Made by a program: the position numbers and the translations under genes
Source: Marinosulfonomonas sp.
GTDB lineage: Bacteria > Pseudomonadota > Alphaproteobacteria > Rhodobacterales > Rhodobacteraceae
Direction of reading: 5' to 3'
Assembly (NCBI GenBank): GCA_015488685.1
Contig: WFNH01000021.1
Location: forward strand, 1-44,705
Length of the DNA stretch: 44,705 nucleotides
The notes under the pieces: generated by a model
The model's database searches: none
The model's input: the letters and a program-made list of their open reading frames with translations, nothing else
What the model was told of the DNA's origin: nothing
Part shown: one piece after another, positions 17,094 through 24,341 of the stretch
Numbering within the stretch: the first letter of the stretch is position 1
How the letters are laid out: every line of letters starts with the position of its first letter

Positions 17094-17154
17094 ACTTCCT
17101 CCGTCACTTGCCGCATCCTATTGTATTTCGACATAACGGCCCGTTACGGCGAGA

Positions 17155-18450
17155 TTAAGGCTGATTTTCGGAAATTGCACGCGGTTTCGGACCGCCCAGC
17201 GCCCAGTCCAGCAATTCCACCGTATGCACCACCGGCACATCGGTGCCACCACCAATCTGGATCATACAGCCAATATTGCCCGCCGCGATCACATCCGGTG
17301 CCTTGGCCTCGAGTGTGCGCACCTTGCGGGCCTGCAGTTCTTTGGAAATCTCCGGCTGCATCAGGTTATAGGTCCCGGCCGAGCCGCAACACAAATGGCT
17401 GTCCGCCGGTTCCACCACCTCGAGCCCCACGCGTTTCAGCAAGGTTTTCGGTTGGGTTTTCACCTGTTGCCCGTGTTGCAGCGAACAGGCCGCGTGATAG
17501 GCCACGCGCATCCCCTTGGCCGCGTTTTCGGGAAACTCCAGCGTGGCCAGCAATTCGCTGACATCCACCGCCAGCCCCGCAATCACCGCTGCATCCTCGG
17601 CCAGCGGGTCATTGCGGAACATGTGCCCGTAGTCCTTGACCGTGGTGCCGCAGCCCGAGGTGTTGATCACCACCGCATCCAGCCCCTCGCCCCTGACTTC
17701 CCGCATCCACGCCGCGATATTCGCCGCCGCCGATCCATGCGCCTGTTTCTCTTTGCCCATGTGATGCGTCAACGCCCCGCAACAGCCCATGCCCTGTGCA
17801 ATCACCACCTCGCAGCCCAGCCGCCGCAACAGCCGGATGGTGGCATCGTTGATATCCGTATTCAGCGCCTTTTGCGCACACCCGGTCAGCAGCGCCACCC
17901 GTTTCTTGCGTGCGCCTTTGGCAAGGAACACCTGCGGATCATCATTGCGGCTGACCGACGGGATGCGTTTGGGCGCCATTTCCAGCATCGCCTTTAACCG
18001 CGCATCCGGTACCAGAGCGCGAAACGACCGCCCGATTTTCGCTCCCAACAGCGCCAGCCGGAACCGTTTGGGATAAGGAATGACCGCCGCCAGAACCCAG
18101 CGCAAAGCGCGATCCATCAGGGGGCGTTTGTAGGTCTTCTCGATATAACTGCGGGCGTAATCCACCAGATGCATGTAATGCACACCCGACGGGCAGGTCG
18201 TCATACAGGCCAGACAGGACAGGCATTTGTCCACATGTTCGACCGTCTTTCTATCCGCTGGCCGCCCTTCTTCCAGCATATCCTTGATCAGATAAATCCG
18301 CCCACGCGGGCTGTCCAGCTCATCACCCAGCACCTGATAGGTCGGGCAGGTCGCGGTGCAAAACCCGCAATGCACACAGGCCCGCAAGATGTCATTGGCG
18401 TGCTGGATGTTCGGGTCGCGCATTTGCTCGGGGGTGAAATTGGTTTGCAT
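17155..18450 (-). CDS. glcF: Glycolate oxidase iron-sulfur subunit GlcF
   Basis: 431 aa. Two 4Fe-4S motifs are visible: CVHCGFCTATCPTY (Cys25, 28, 31, 35) and CLSCLACMTTCPSG (Cys76, 79, 82, 86), followed by two cysteine-rich CCG domains (GMGCCGALTHHMG and HLCCGSAGTYN). The subunit passes electrons from the flavin subunits toward the quinone pool at the inner membrane. The ATG at 18450 follows the previous stop by a single base (TAA-G-ATG), so translation is coupled to the small membrane protein; a TTG at 18474 would lie inside that gene. It is the last gene of the glc operon. Confidence 0.95.
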   Translation of the reverse strand: MQTNFTPEQMRDPNIQHANDILRACVHCGFCTATCPTYQVLGDELDSPRGRIYLIKDMLEEGRPADRKTVEHVDKCLSCLACMTTCPSGVHYMHLVDYARSYIEKTYKRPLMDRALRWVLAAVIPYPKRFRLALLGAKIGRSFRALVPDARLKAMLEMAPKRIPSVSRNDDPQVFLAKGARKKRVALLTGCAQKALNTDINDATIRLLRRLGCEVVIAQGMGCCGALTHHMGKEKQAHGSAAANIAAWMREVRGEGLDAVVINTSGCGTTVKDYGHMFRNDPLAEDAAVIAGLAVDVSELLATLEFPENAAKGMRVAYHAACSLQHGQQVKTQPKTLLKRVGLEVVEPADSHLCCGSAGTYNLMQPEISKELQARKVRTLEAKAPDVIAAGNIGCMIQIGGGTDVPVVHTVELLDWALGGPKPRAISENQP

Positions 18451-18451
18451 C

Positions 18452-18811
18452 TTATTTGAGAACGTCCGAAACAAAATTATACAGAAGCGCCAAGGAAATC
18501 ACGCCCCAGACAACCAATGCAATGGTCGTTCTGCCCTTTGTCCATTTCAGTTTATTACGCCCGACATCCAGAATTATCCGAAAGGGTAAAACGGCCACAA
18601 TAATATATCCGAAAAACTTGAAAACCGACGTGTCCAGCCCTGCATAGAAATCGTTCGGTTGGGCCGAACCTCCCGAAGTCAATAACCCGGCAATGACAGC
18701 AGCCGCAATCAGAGCGCTAACGACAAACAACGGTTTTCCATAAGGAATTCGGAATAAAACAAATGCAATCACACCGCCGCCTATGATGGCAATCATTAGA
18801 AAAGTCATCAT
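18452..18811 (-). CDS. Small four-helix membrane protein inserted between glcE and glcF
   Basis: 119 aa with four predicted membrane helices (about 2-20, 26-45, 64-84, 96-114), a short polar loop after helix two (SGGSAQPNDFYAGLD) and a basic loop (DVGRNKLKWTKGR) between helices three and four. No family recognised. It overlaps the glcE stop by 4 nt (ATGA) and ends one base before glcF, so it is locked into the glycolate oxidase operon. Hand count gives about 48% GC over 18481-18780 against 60-70% in sampled glcE lines, so the gene has a different compositional history or strong codon constraint from its membrane segments. It could anchor the soluble-looking Glc subunits to the membrane; that is inference. 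Confidence 0.8.
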   Translation of the reverse strand: MMTFLMIAIIGGGVIAFVLFRIPYGKPLFVVSALIAAAVIAGLLTSGGSAQPNDFYAGLDTSVFKFFGYIIVAVLPFRIILDVGRNKLKWTKGRTTIALVVWGVISLALLYNFVSDVLK

Positions 18812-19917
18812 GATTCAGTATTACCCCCACTCATTACCCCCGCATTCAATATCCCGCGTGGATCAAACTGTGCCTTAATCCCCGCACTGATCCTTGCCAA
18901 CCCTGCAGGTTCGGGATGGAACCGTGCAAAACCATCGCCCCGCACCAGCGCTGCATGGCCGCGCACATCCCCCATCCGCGCCCGCAGATCAGTGCCTTTG
19001 GCCATCAAAGCCCAAACCAGCCCGCCGCCCCAGTCATAGACCACAGCCTCGGCCCCCAGTCCGGCCACCATATCGGGCGCATCCGTTGGCTTGACCGATA
19101 TTCGCCATACATCGCCTTCGCGCCTGTGGAAAGGTGCCACATCACGCACATCCTGCCACATCGCGGCGACTTGCGCCGGATCATCCAGAACCTCGACCTC
19201 GCCAAAGCCACCCAGCAAGTCACGCAACCGACCGGCACGATAGGCCACAGAATTCGCAAACCCCTCGATCCGCAGCAGGGTGCGTCCACCCTCATGCGCC
19301 GCCCCCGTCACCTCAAAAGGTGACCCCAACGCCCGCGCCATCGCCGCCACGGCCTGCCTGTCATCCAACCCATGCAGCACCACACAAGCGGCGGTTTCCA
19401 CATCCGGCAGCACCTTGAACGACACTTCCGTCAAAACCCCCAACGTGCCGTATGACCCCGCCAACAGCTTGACCAGATCATAGCCAGTGACATTCTTCAT
19501 CACCCGCCCGCCGCTTTTCAGAACCTCGCCGCGCCCGTCCACAAAACGCACCCCGATCAGACTGTCCCGACAGGCCCCCGCCTGCACCCGTCGCGGGCCC
19601 GATACATTCGCCGCCACAACCCCGCCAATCGTCGGCACCCCGCCCGAGCCCAGCAACCCGCGATGGTCCATCGGCTCGAACGGCAGGCGCTGCCCCTCGG
19701 ATGCCAGCGCTGCCTTGATCTCGGCCAAAGGCGTGCCGGCACGCGCCACCAAAGTCAGCGAGCCAGGATCATACAGCGTAATCCCCTTCATCCCCGCCGT
19801 TGACAAAACATCACCCGCGCACACCACCCCGCGCGTGCCGCCACCGACGATCCGCAGCGGCCCCGTAACCCCTGCAATCGCCTCGCCCAGTTCTTTTTCG
19901 TCCACCGGCTTCAACAT
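18808..19917 (-). CDS. glcE: Glycolate oxidase FAD-binding subunit GlcE
   Basis: 369 aa. An FAD_binding_4 (PCMH-type) domain fills the first half: PLRIVGGGTRG, PFEPMDHRGLLGSGGVPTIGG, VVAANVSGPRRVQAGACRD and VMKNVTGYDLVKLLAGSYG are the FAD-contacting blocks. The C-terminal part is shorter than in GlcD, as normal for GlcE (about 350-370 aa). GlcD, GlcE and GlcF together oxidise glycolate to glyoxylate. The start at 19917 (MLKPVDEKELG) is preceded by GGAACAAAG, which is the tail of the repeat element in the glcD-glcE spacer. The end overlaps the small membrane protein gene. Confidence 0.95.
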   Translation of the reverse strand: MLKPVDEKELGEAIAGVTGPLRIVGGGTRGVVCAGDVLSTAGMKGITLYDPGSLTLVARAGTPLAEIKAALASEGQRLPFEPMDHRGLLGSGGVPTIGGVVAANVSGPRRVQAGACRDSLIGVRFVDGRGEVLKSGGRVMKNVTGYDLVKLLAGSYGTLGVLTEVSFKVLPDVETAACVVLHGLDDRQAVAAMARALGSPFEVTGAAHEGGRTLLRIEGFANSVAYRAGRLRDLLGGFGEVEVLDDPAQVAAMWQDVRDVAPFHRREGDVWRISVKPTDAPDMVAGLGAEAVVYDWGGGLVWALMAKGTDLRARMGDVRGHAALVRGDGFARFHPEPAGLARISAGIKAQFDPRGILNAGVMSGGNTES

Positions 19918-19921
19918 CTTT

Positions 19922-19978
19922 GTTCCTCAAATATCCTAGGGGTGAATTGGCCAAAGGCCAAGAGGGGGCAGCGCCCCC
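19922..19978 (-). repeat. Composite intergenic repeat, copy B, between glcD and glcE
   Basis: Reading on the minus strand directly after the glcD stop: a GGGGGC-GCT-GCCCCC hairpin (19964-19978), then a TTGGCC-TTT-GGCCAA hairpin (19947-19961), then CACCCCTAGGATATTTGAGG leading into the glcE ribosome site. The ATATTTGAGGAA tail matches copies at 70-108 and 44056-44095. I associate this combination with dispersed intergenic elements in Rhodobacteraceae genomes. Within an operon it could attenuate or stabilise the glcD message. Confidence 0.65.
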
Positions 19979-21412
19979 TTACCCCGCCCGCCTCTCTTTG
20001 GTCGCGCCCAAAGGAAACACCTTGGCCGGATTCAACAACCACTTCGGATCAAACACATCCTTGACGCGCAACTGCGCCTCGATGTCCGCTTGCGTAAACT
20101 GATCCACCATCAAATCCCGCTTCTCGATCCCCACCCCATGCTCGCCGGTCAGACAACCGCCCACTTCGACACACAGACGCAGCACATCGGCCCCGAACCG
20201 TTCCGCCAGTTCCAGATCACCCGGCTTGTTGGCATCATACAGGATCAACGGGTGCATGTTGCCATCGCCCGCATGAAACACATTGCCCACACCCAACCCG
20301 TATTCCTGTGACAACTCGCCAATCCGGCGCAGCACATAGGGCAATTCAGACACAGGAATCGTGCCATCCAGACACATGTAATCATTGATCTGCCCCATCG
20401 CTCCGAATGCCGATTTGCGGCCCAGCCAGATCTTGGCACTTTCCTCCTCGGATTTGCTTTCACGCAATTCCACCGGATTGTGCTTTGCGGCAATCTCCAT
20501 GATCCGGCCCAGCTGGAAATCAATCTCGGCGTCCGATCCTTCGACCTCGACAATCAACAACGCCTCGCATTTGGGATAGCCGGGGTGGGCAAAGGCCTCG
20601 GTCGCCTCGATACAGGGGCGGTCCATGAATTCGATCGCCACGGGCAAAACGCCAGCCTTGATGATATCCGATACACAGGCGCCCGCCACCTCGTTTGAAT
20701 CAAACCCGATCAACACAGGCCGCGCCCCTTCCGGCTTTGGCAATATCTTCAGCGTGGCTTCGGTCACCACACCCAACTGCCCTTCGGACCCGCAAATCAG
20801 CCCCAACAGATCCAGACCCGAAGCATCCAGATGCGCCCCGCCAATCTCAACAACTTCGCCATCCATCAACACCAGCGTGACCCCCAACAAGTTGTTCGTG
20901 GTCACCCCGTATTTCAGGCAATGCGCCCCGCCGGAATTCATCGCGATATTACCGGCAATCGCACAGGCCAACTGGCTGCTGGGATCGGGCGCATAGAAAA
21001 ACCCGTCCTCCTCGACCGCGCCTGTCACCGACAGGTTGGTGCGCCCCGATTGCACCCGAATAAAGCGGTTGTCGTAATCGACCTCCAGCACATCATTCAT
21101 CCGCGCCACGCCCAGAATAACACTATCCGCCGTGGGCAATGCCCCGCCTGCCAAGGACGTCCCCGAGCCACGCGGCACCACCGGCACGCCCATGTCGTGA
21201 CAAATCTTCAGCACCGCCGAAACCTCGCCTGTATCCGCCGGTAGTACCGCGCACAGCGGCGGGCAACGATAGGCGCTTAGCGCGTCACATTCATAGGCCT
21301 TTACCTCGGCCACATCGGAGATCACCGCCCCGTCCGGCAAGACCGCTTGCAACCGCGCCACGATCTGCGATTTCTGCGCAAGTATCGCAGCGTCGGGTTT
21401 GGGCATTTCCAT
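19979..21412 (-). CDS. glcD: Glycolate oxidase subunit GlcD (FAD-linked)
   Basis: 477 aa. An FAD_binding_4 domain (VVPRGSGTSLAGGALP, VTGAVEEDGFFYAPDPSSQ, IAMNSGGAHCLKYG) is followed by the FAD-oxidase C-terminal domain ending in NVFHAGDGNMHPLI and GGCLTGEHGVGIEKRDLM, the substrate-site histidine signatures of GlcD/D-lactate dehydrogenase relatives. With GlcE and GlcF it forms glycolate oxidase. D-lactate dehydrogenases share the fold, but the glcE and glcF neighbours settle the call. AGGAGG lies 8 nt before the ATG at 21412. A palindromic operator-like site overlaps the promoter just upstream. Confidence 0.96.
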   Translation of the reverse strand: MEMPKPDAAILAQKSQIVARLQAVLPDGAVISDVAEVKAYECDALSAYRCPPLCAVLPADTGEVSAVLKICHDMGVPVVPRGSGTSLAGGALPTADSVILGVARMNDVLEVDYDNRFIRVQSGRTNLSVTGAVEEDGFFYAPDPSSQLACAIAGNIAMNSGGAHCLKYGVTTNNLLGVTLVLMDGEVVEIGGAHLDASGLDLLGLICGSEGQLGVVTEATLKILPKPEGARPVLIGFDSNEVAGACVSDIIKAGVLPVAIEFMDRPCIEATEAFAHPGYPKCEALLIVEVEGSDAEIDFQLGRIMEIAAKHNPVELRESKSEEESAKIWLGRKSAFGAMGQINDYMCLDGTIPVSELPYVLRRIGELSQEYGLGVGNVFHAGDGNMHPLILYDANKPGDLELAERFGADVLRLCVEVGGCLTGEHGVGIEKRDLMVDQFTQADIEAQLRVKDVFDPKWLLNPAKVFPLGATKERRAG

Positions 21413-21433
21413 TGGGCAGCCTCCTGATTTTAC

Positions 21434-21458
21434 AATTGGTAAAGAAATATAACCAATT
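21434..21458. promoter_or_regulatory. FadR/PdhR-like palindromic operator in the glcD promoter
   Basis: AATTGGT and ACCAATT form a perfect 7-bp inverted repeat spaced by 11 nt, in the 90-nt space between glcD and the divergent DUF599 gene. The half-site ATTGGT is that of Escherichia coli PdhR (ATTGGTNNNACCAAT), a FadR-subfamily GntR regulator, but the spacing is wider. A possible minus-strand -35 (TTGACT, 21477-21472) and TTATAT downstream would place the site across the core promoter, a repressor position. A FadR-type regulator gene is at 43283-44053, but a link is only inference. Confidence 0.55.
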
Positions 21459-21502
21459 TATCCGACTGGCAAGTCAATTCCCGACCCGTTATGCTCACCC
21501 GC

Positions 21503-22222
21503 ATGGAACTTTTTGATCGTTTACAGTTTTTCAGCACGCTTGACCTGATTGCTGTCGCCCTGTTGGGGCTGGCGTGGGTCGGGATCGGCTGGGTGATTGA
21601 GCGCGCCGATGCCGCGCACCCGTCGGTTTCGGTAATTATGGCCGGATACCGGCGCGAATGGATGACCCAGTTCGTCACCCGCGAGCCACGCATCTTTGAC
21701 GCAAATATCCTTGCCAACCTGCGCCAGAGCACCACCTTTTTTGCCTCGACCAGCATGATCGGGATCGGCGGCGGTCTGGCCCTGATCGGCAACAAGGATC
21801 AGTTGTTGGGCATTGCCCATGACCTGTCGCTGGATAATGCACCGGCCATGGTGTGGGAGGTCAAGATCCTGATCGTCACCCTGTTCCTTGCCAACGGATT
21901 TTTGAAATTCGTCTGGTCGCACCGGCTGTTCGGCTATTGCGCCGTGATGCTGGCCTCGGTCCCCAATGATGCAAATGATCCGGCCTGCGTTCCCCGCGCC
22001 AATCAGGCAGCGGAAATCAATATCACCGCGGCGCGCAGTTTCAATCGCGGCCTGCGGTCGGTCTATTTCGCCCTTGGCGCGCTGGCATGGCTGCTGGGCG
22101 CGATCCCGCTTTTGTTTGCCACGGCGTTAACCGTTCTGATCCTGTGGCGGCGTGAATTTGCCTCGCAATCGCGCGGTGTTTTATTGAAAACCCACGGGCC
22201 GGATGATCTCACGCCATCGTGA
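21503..22222 (+). CDS. DUF599 family membrane protein
   Basis: 239 aa with about four membrane helices: LDLIAVALLGLAWVGIGWVI near the N-terminus, then SMIGIGGGLALIG, KILIVTLFLANGFLKFVW and SVYFALGALAWLLGAIPLL. The layout and the FVWSHRLFGYCAVMLAS block fit DUF599, a family of unknown function common in alphaproteobacteria. I prefer ATG 21503 (MELFDRLQFFSTLD) to ATG 21491 because the family starts near the DRL..F..LD pattern; neither has a clear ribosome site. It is divergent from glcD, and the shared palindrome could affect it too. Confidence 0.78.
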   Translation: MELFDRLQFFSTLDLIAVALLGLAWVGIGWVIERADAAHPSVSVIMAGYRREWMTQFVTREPRIFDANILANLRQSTTFFASTSMIGIGGGLALIGNKDQLLGIAHDLSLDNAPAMVWEVKILIVTLFLANGFLKFVWSHRLFGYCAVMLASVPNDANDPACVPRANQAAEINITAARSFNRGLRSVYFALGALAWLLGAIPLLFATALTVLILWRREFASQSRGVLLKTHGPDDLTPS

Positions 22223-22277
22223 CGGGACATCCCGCCGCCAAAGCGTCATTCTGCCGCCAACAACGCCGGAGACCGAT

Positions 22278-22634
22278 ATGAAAAAACTTGTCCTTGCCCT
22301 GCTGATACTCGCCCCCCTTCCCGCATGGGCCGAATTCCCGACCATCGAAGCGGTAAAGGTTCAGCCCTCGGGTGATGTCTACAATTTCGCCGTCACCCTG
22401 AAGCACCCCGACAGTGGCTGGGATCATTACGCCGATGGCTGGGAGGTTCTGGATGCCGACGGCAACCGTCTGGGATACCGCAAGTTACTGCACCCGCATG
22501 AACACGAACAGCCCTTCACCCGTTCCCTTGGCGGGGTGACCATTCCGGCAGGCACCGACAAGGTCTTCATCCGCGCCCATTGTCTGGTGGATGGCTGGGG
22601 CGATCAGTTATTCGAGGTGACGTTGGGAGAATAA
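22278..22634 (+). CDS. Small secreted protein of unknown function
   Basis: 118 aa with a clear Sec signal (MKKLVLALLILAPLPAWA, cleavage about residue 18). The mature part has a beta-rich look: DVYNFAVTLKHPDSGWDHYADGW, RKLLHPHEHEQPFTRSLGG, KVFIRAHCLVDGWGDQLFEV. The HPHEHEQPF histidine cluster could bind metal but this is a guess. The start is fixed by the signal peptide; upstream in-frame sequence is polar and unrelated. It follows the DUF599 gene by 55 nt on the same strand. No named domain recognised. Confidence 0.75.
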   Translation: MKKLVLALLILAPLPAWAEFPTIEAVKVQPSGDVYNFAVTLKHPDSGWDHYADGWEVLDADGNRLGYRKLLHPHEHEQPFTRSLGGVTIPAGTDKVFIRAHCLVDGWGDQLFEVTLGE

Positions 22635-22666
22635 TTTCCGACCGGATCGCGCCAGAACAACCCTTA

Positions 22667-23533
22667 TCACTTTAAGATCAGCTCGGATATATCCAGACTT
22701 TCGAGGTAACCTTTCTCTTTCAATTCTATCACTTTCGCCTCTAATTCAGGATCAACAATAGGCCCATTGTCTTCCAGCCTTTGCGTCACGCCCAGATCTT
22801 CCAGATCACCCAATAGGCCAAGCTGCTCAAGGCTGTTGATATCTCGTATCAGCTCTTGTTCACTCCGATCGAGTTCTTCACTATCCCGATCCGTATCGTC
22901 TGCCTTTTCCGGCTCATTCCCGTCATGTGTATCCTGTTCATCGGAAGCATCGTAATCCAATGGACCCGTGCGAGTCATGGAAATACGCGACTGCAGCAGG
23001 TTTCCAGGCGGCATGATAACATCCATGCGCCCCGACACTATTCCCATGGGAACAGCCTGAAGCCACAACGTCACGGGCACCGCGCCCACATTAGGCAGAT
23101 CAACTGACCCTTCCCCACGAAGGCGAATGGTTTTAACCGCCTTGCTACATCCTAACGCAAGTGCAAAATCTTCGGCATCAAACGGACTGGTATCATCAGC
23201 CGTGCCGTCAAAATCCCATTTGATAAAATCCATTTCATTTTTACCGACAGTCATAATTTTCATATCCAGCTGCAATTGCCCGAAGATCGGTGATTCAAAG
23301 GCAATTGTGTTCCTAACCTTGGCCATCGTCGCAGAACCTTTTGCAATTGCGGCAGGAGAGCTGAGCACCCGGCCAGCCATATGAATTTTCGCTGGCCCAT
23401 TTACGATTTCGTAATTGCCTTCAAGTGATTGAAGGGTCACATATCCATTGCATTCCGGCGCAGTTTTGGCATTTGCCCAAGTTGTGCCAAGGATTGAAAC
23501 CACAGTAGCTATTGCTAAAAAATAGATCTTCAT
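22667..23533 (-). CDS. Secreted protein with acidic C-terminal extension, unknown family (paralogue 1)
   Basis: 288 aa. Signal peptide MKIYFLAIATVVSILGTTWANA; the start has GCAGGAGC nine bases upstream. The mature domain (about 25-190) contains LALGC, RGEGSVDLP and VPMGIVSGRMDVIMPPGN blocks that align with the gene just upstream. Residues 193-231 are dominated by Asp and Glu, and the tail ends with leucine-rich helical pieces (SLEQLGLLGDLEDLG, YLESLDISELILK) that suggest a protein-interaction or coiled segment. GC is low (33% and 42% in two 60-base lines I counted). Family not recognised; the paralogue lacks the acidic tail. Confidence 0.75.
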   Translation of the reverse strand: MKIYFLAIATVVSILGTTWANAKTAPECNGYVTLQSLEGNYEIVNGPAKIHMAGRVLSSPAAIAKGSATMAKVRNTIAFESPIFGQLQLDMKIMTVGKNEMDFIKWDFDGTADDTSPFDAEDFALALGCSKAVKTIRLRGEGSVDLPNVGAVPVTLWLQAVPMGIVSGRMDVIMPPGNLLQSRISMTRTGPLDYDASDEQDTHDGNEPEKADDTDRDSEELDRSEQELIRDINSLEQLGLLGDLEDLGVTQRLEDNGPIVDPELEAKVIELKEKGYLESLDISELILK

Positions 23534-23553
23534 AAAAATGCTCCTGCGTGTTG

Positions 23554-24153
23554 TTATTGAACTGGTTCCAGCGACACCATCAACCGCATCACAATATCTG
23601 GCCACCTGACAATCAGCAAACCGGAGGCGAAAATTCCGTCATCCCCGTTGCCGTGCACATATAGGTTCATTTTGGCAGGTCCGGTTATGTTATCTTCACT
23701 AAGAACAGTGCCTTCCCCGGCAAAAACCGGTATTTTCTGACCGCTTTCACAGCCCAGGGCCAATTCGACATCCTCGATTGACGGTAATTTGTGGTCTTTA
23801 CTCTTTAGCCAGTTCTGGCCCATGGCATCCAACATGGGCAAATTATCCTGCACATTAGGCAGCCCCAAATCCAGATTCAGATGGCCATCATCACTGACCA
23901 TGCCCAACCGGCCATCAATGGCAAATATAGTGACAGACGATGTGAATGCGGGCATCGGCATCGTATACCCCCGCGAAGACATGGTGCCAACATTGGATGA
24001 AAGGATGTAATTTCCGATCATTTGGTCTCGCGTTAAAAACCCGCCGCACATCTCGGCATCAAATTTTTCACCGGATTCGGCAGTAGAAATATTCGGGGAA
24101 ACCATAGCGCCAATGCTTAGTATCCCCGCAATAAGTGCGCGTTGAATTGTCAT
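23554..24153 (-). CDS. Secreted protein, unknown family (paralogue 2)
   Basis: 199 aa. Signal peptide MTIQRALIAGILSIGAMVSPNISTA; the ATG at 24153 has GGAAGGA upstream. The mature part has a conserved Cys-containing block (MCGGFLTRDQMIGNYIL), VELALGCESGQK, FAGEGTV and GIFASGLLIVRWP, matching the order and spacing of ALGC / GEG / GI.SG in the downstream neighbour, so the two are ancient tandem duplicates. The downstream gene begins 20 nt after this stop, so they are co-transcribed. Function is unknown; both look like exported beta-rich proteins with two conserved cysteines. GC is below the window average (48% in one counted line). Confidence 0.75.
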   Translation of the reverse strand: MTIQRALIAGILSIGAMVSPNISTAESGEKFDAEMCGGFLTRDQMIGNYILSSNVGTMSSRGYTMPMPAFTSSVTIFAIDGRLGMVSDDGHLNLDLGLPNVQDNLPMLDAMGQNWLKSKDHKLPSIEDVELALGCESGQKIPVFAGEGTVLSEDNITGPAKMNLYVHGNGDDGIFASGLLIVRWPDIVMRLMVSLEPVQ

Positions 24154-24341
24154 AATATTCCTTCCAATAATCAATAAAATCTAGGGTCTGATCGACCAAA
24201 GCTCGGCATAATAACTATGCCTGATGCGTAAAAATTCGCCATCCGTAGCGGTTTCATCCCCGCCAGTAGAAATTATCTATAAATTTCACCACACAATACT
24301 ATCTTGGACGCTCCGCACTATTAAGGCCAGTCAGGAATCCC

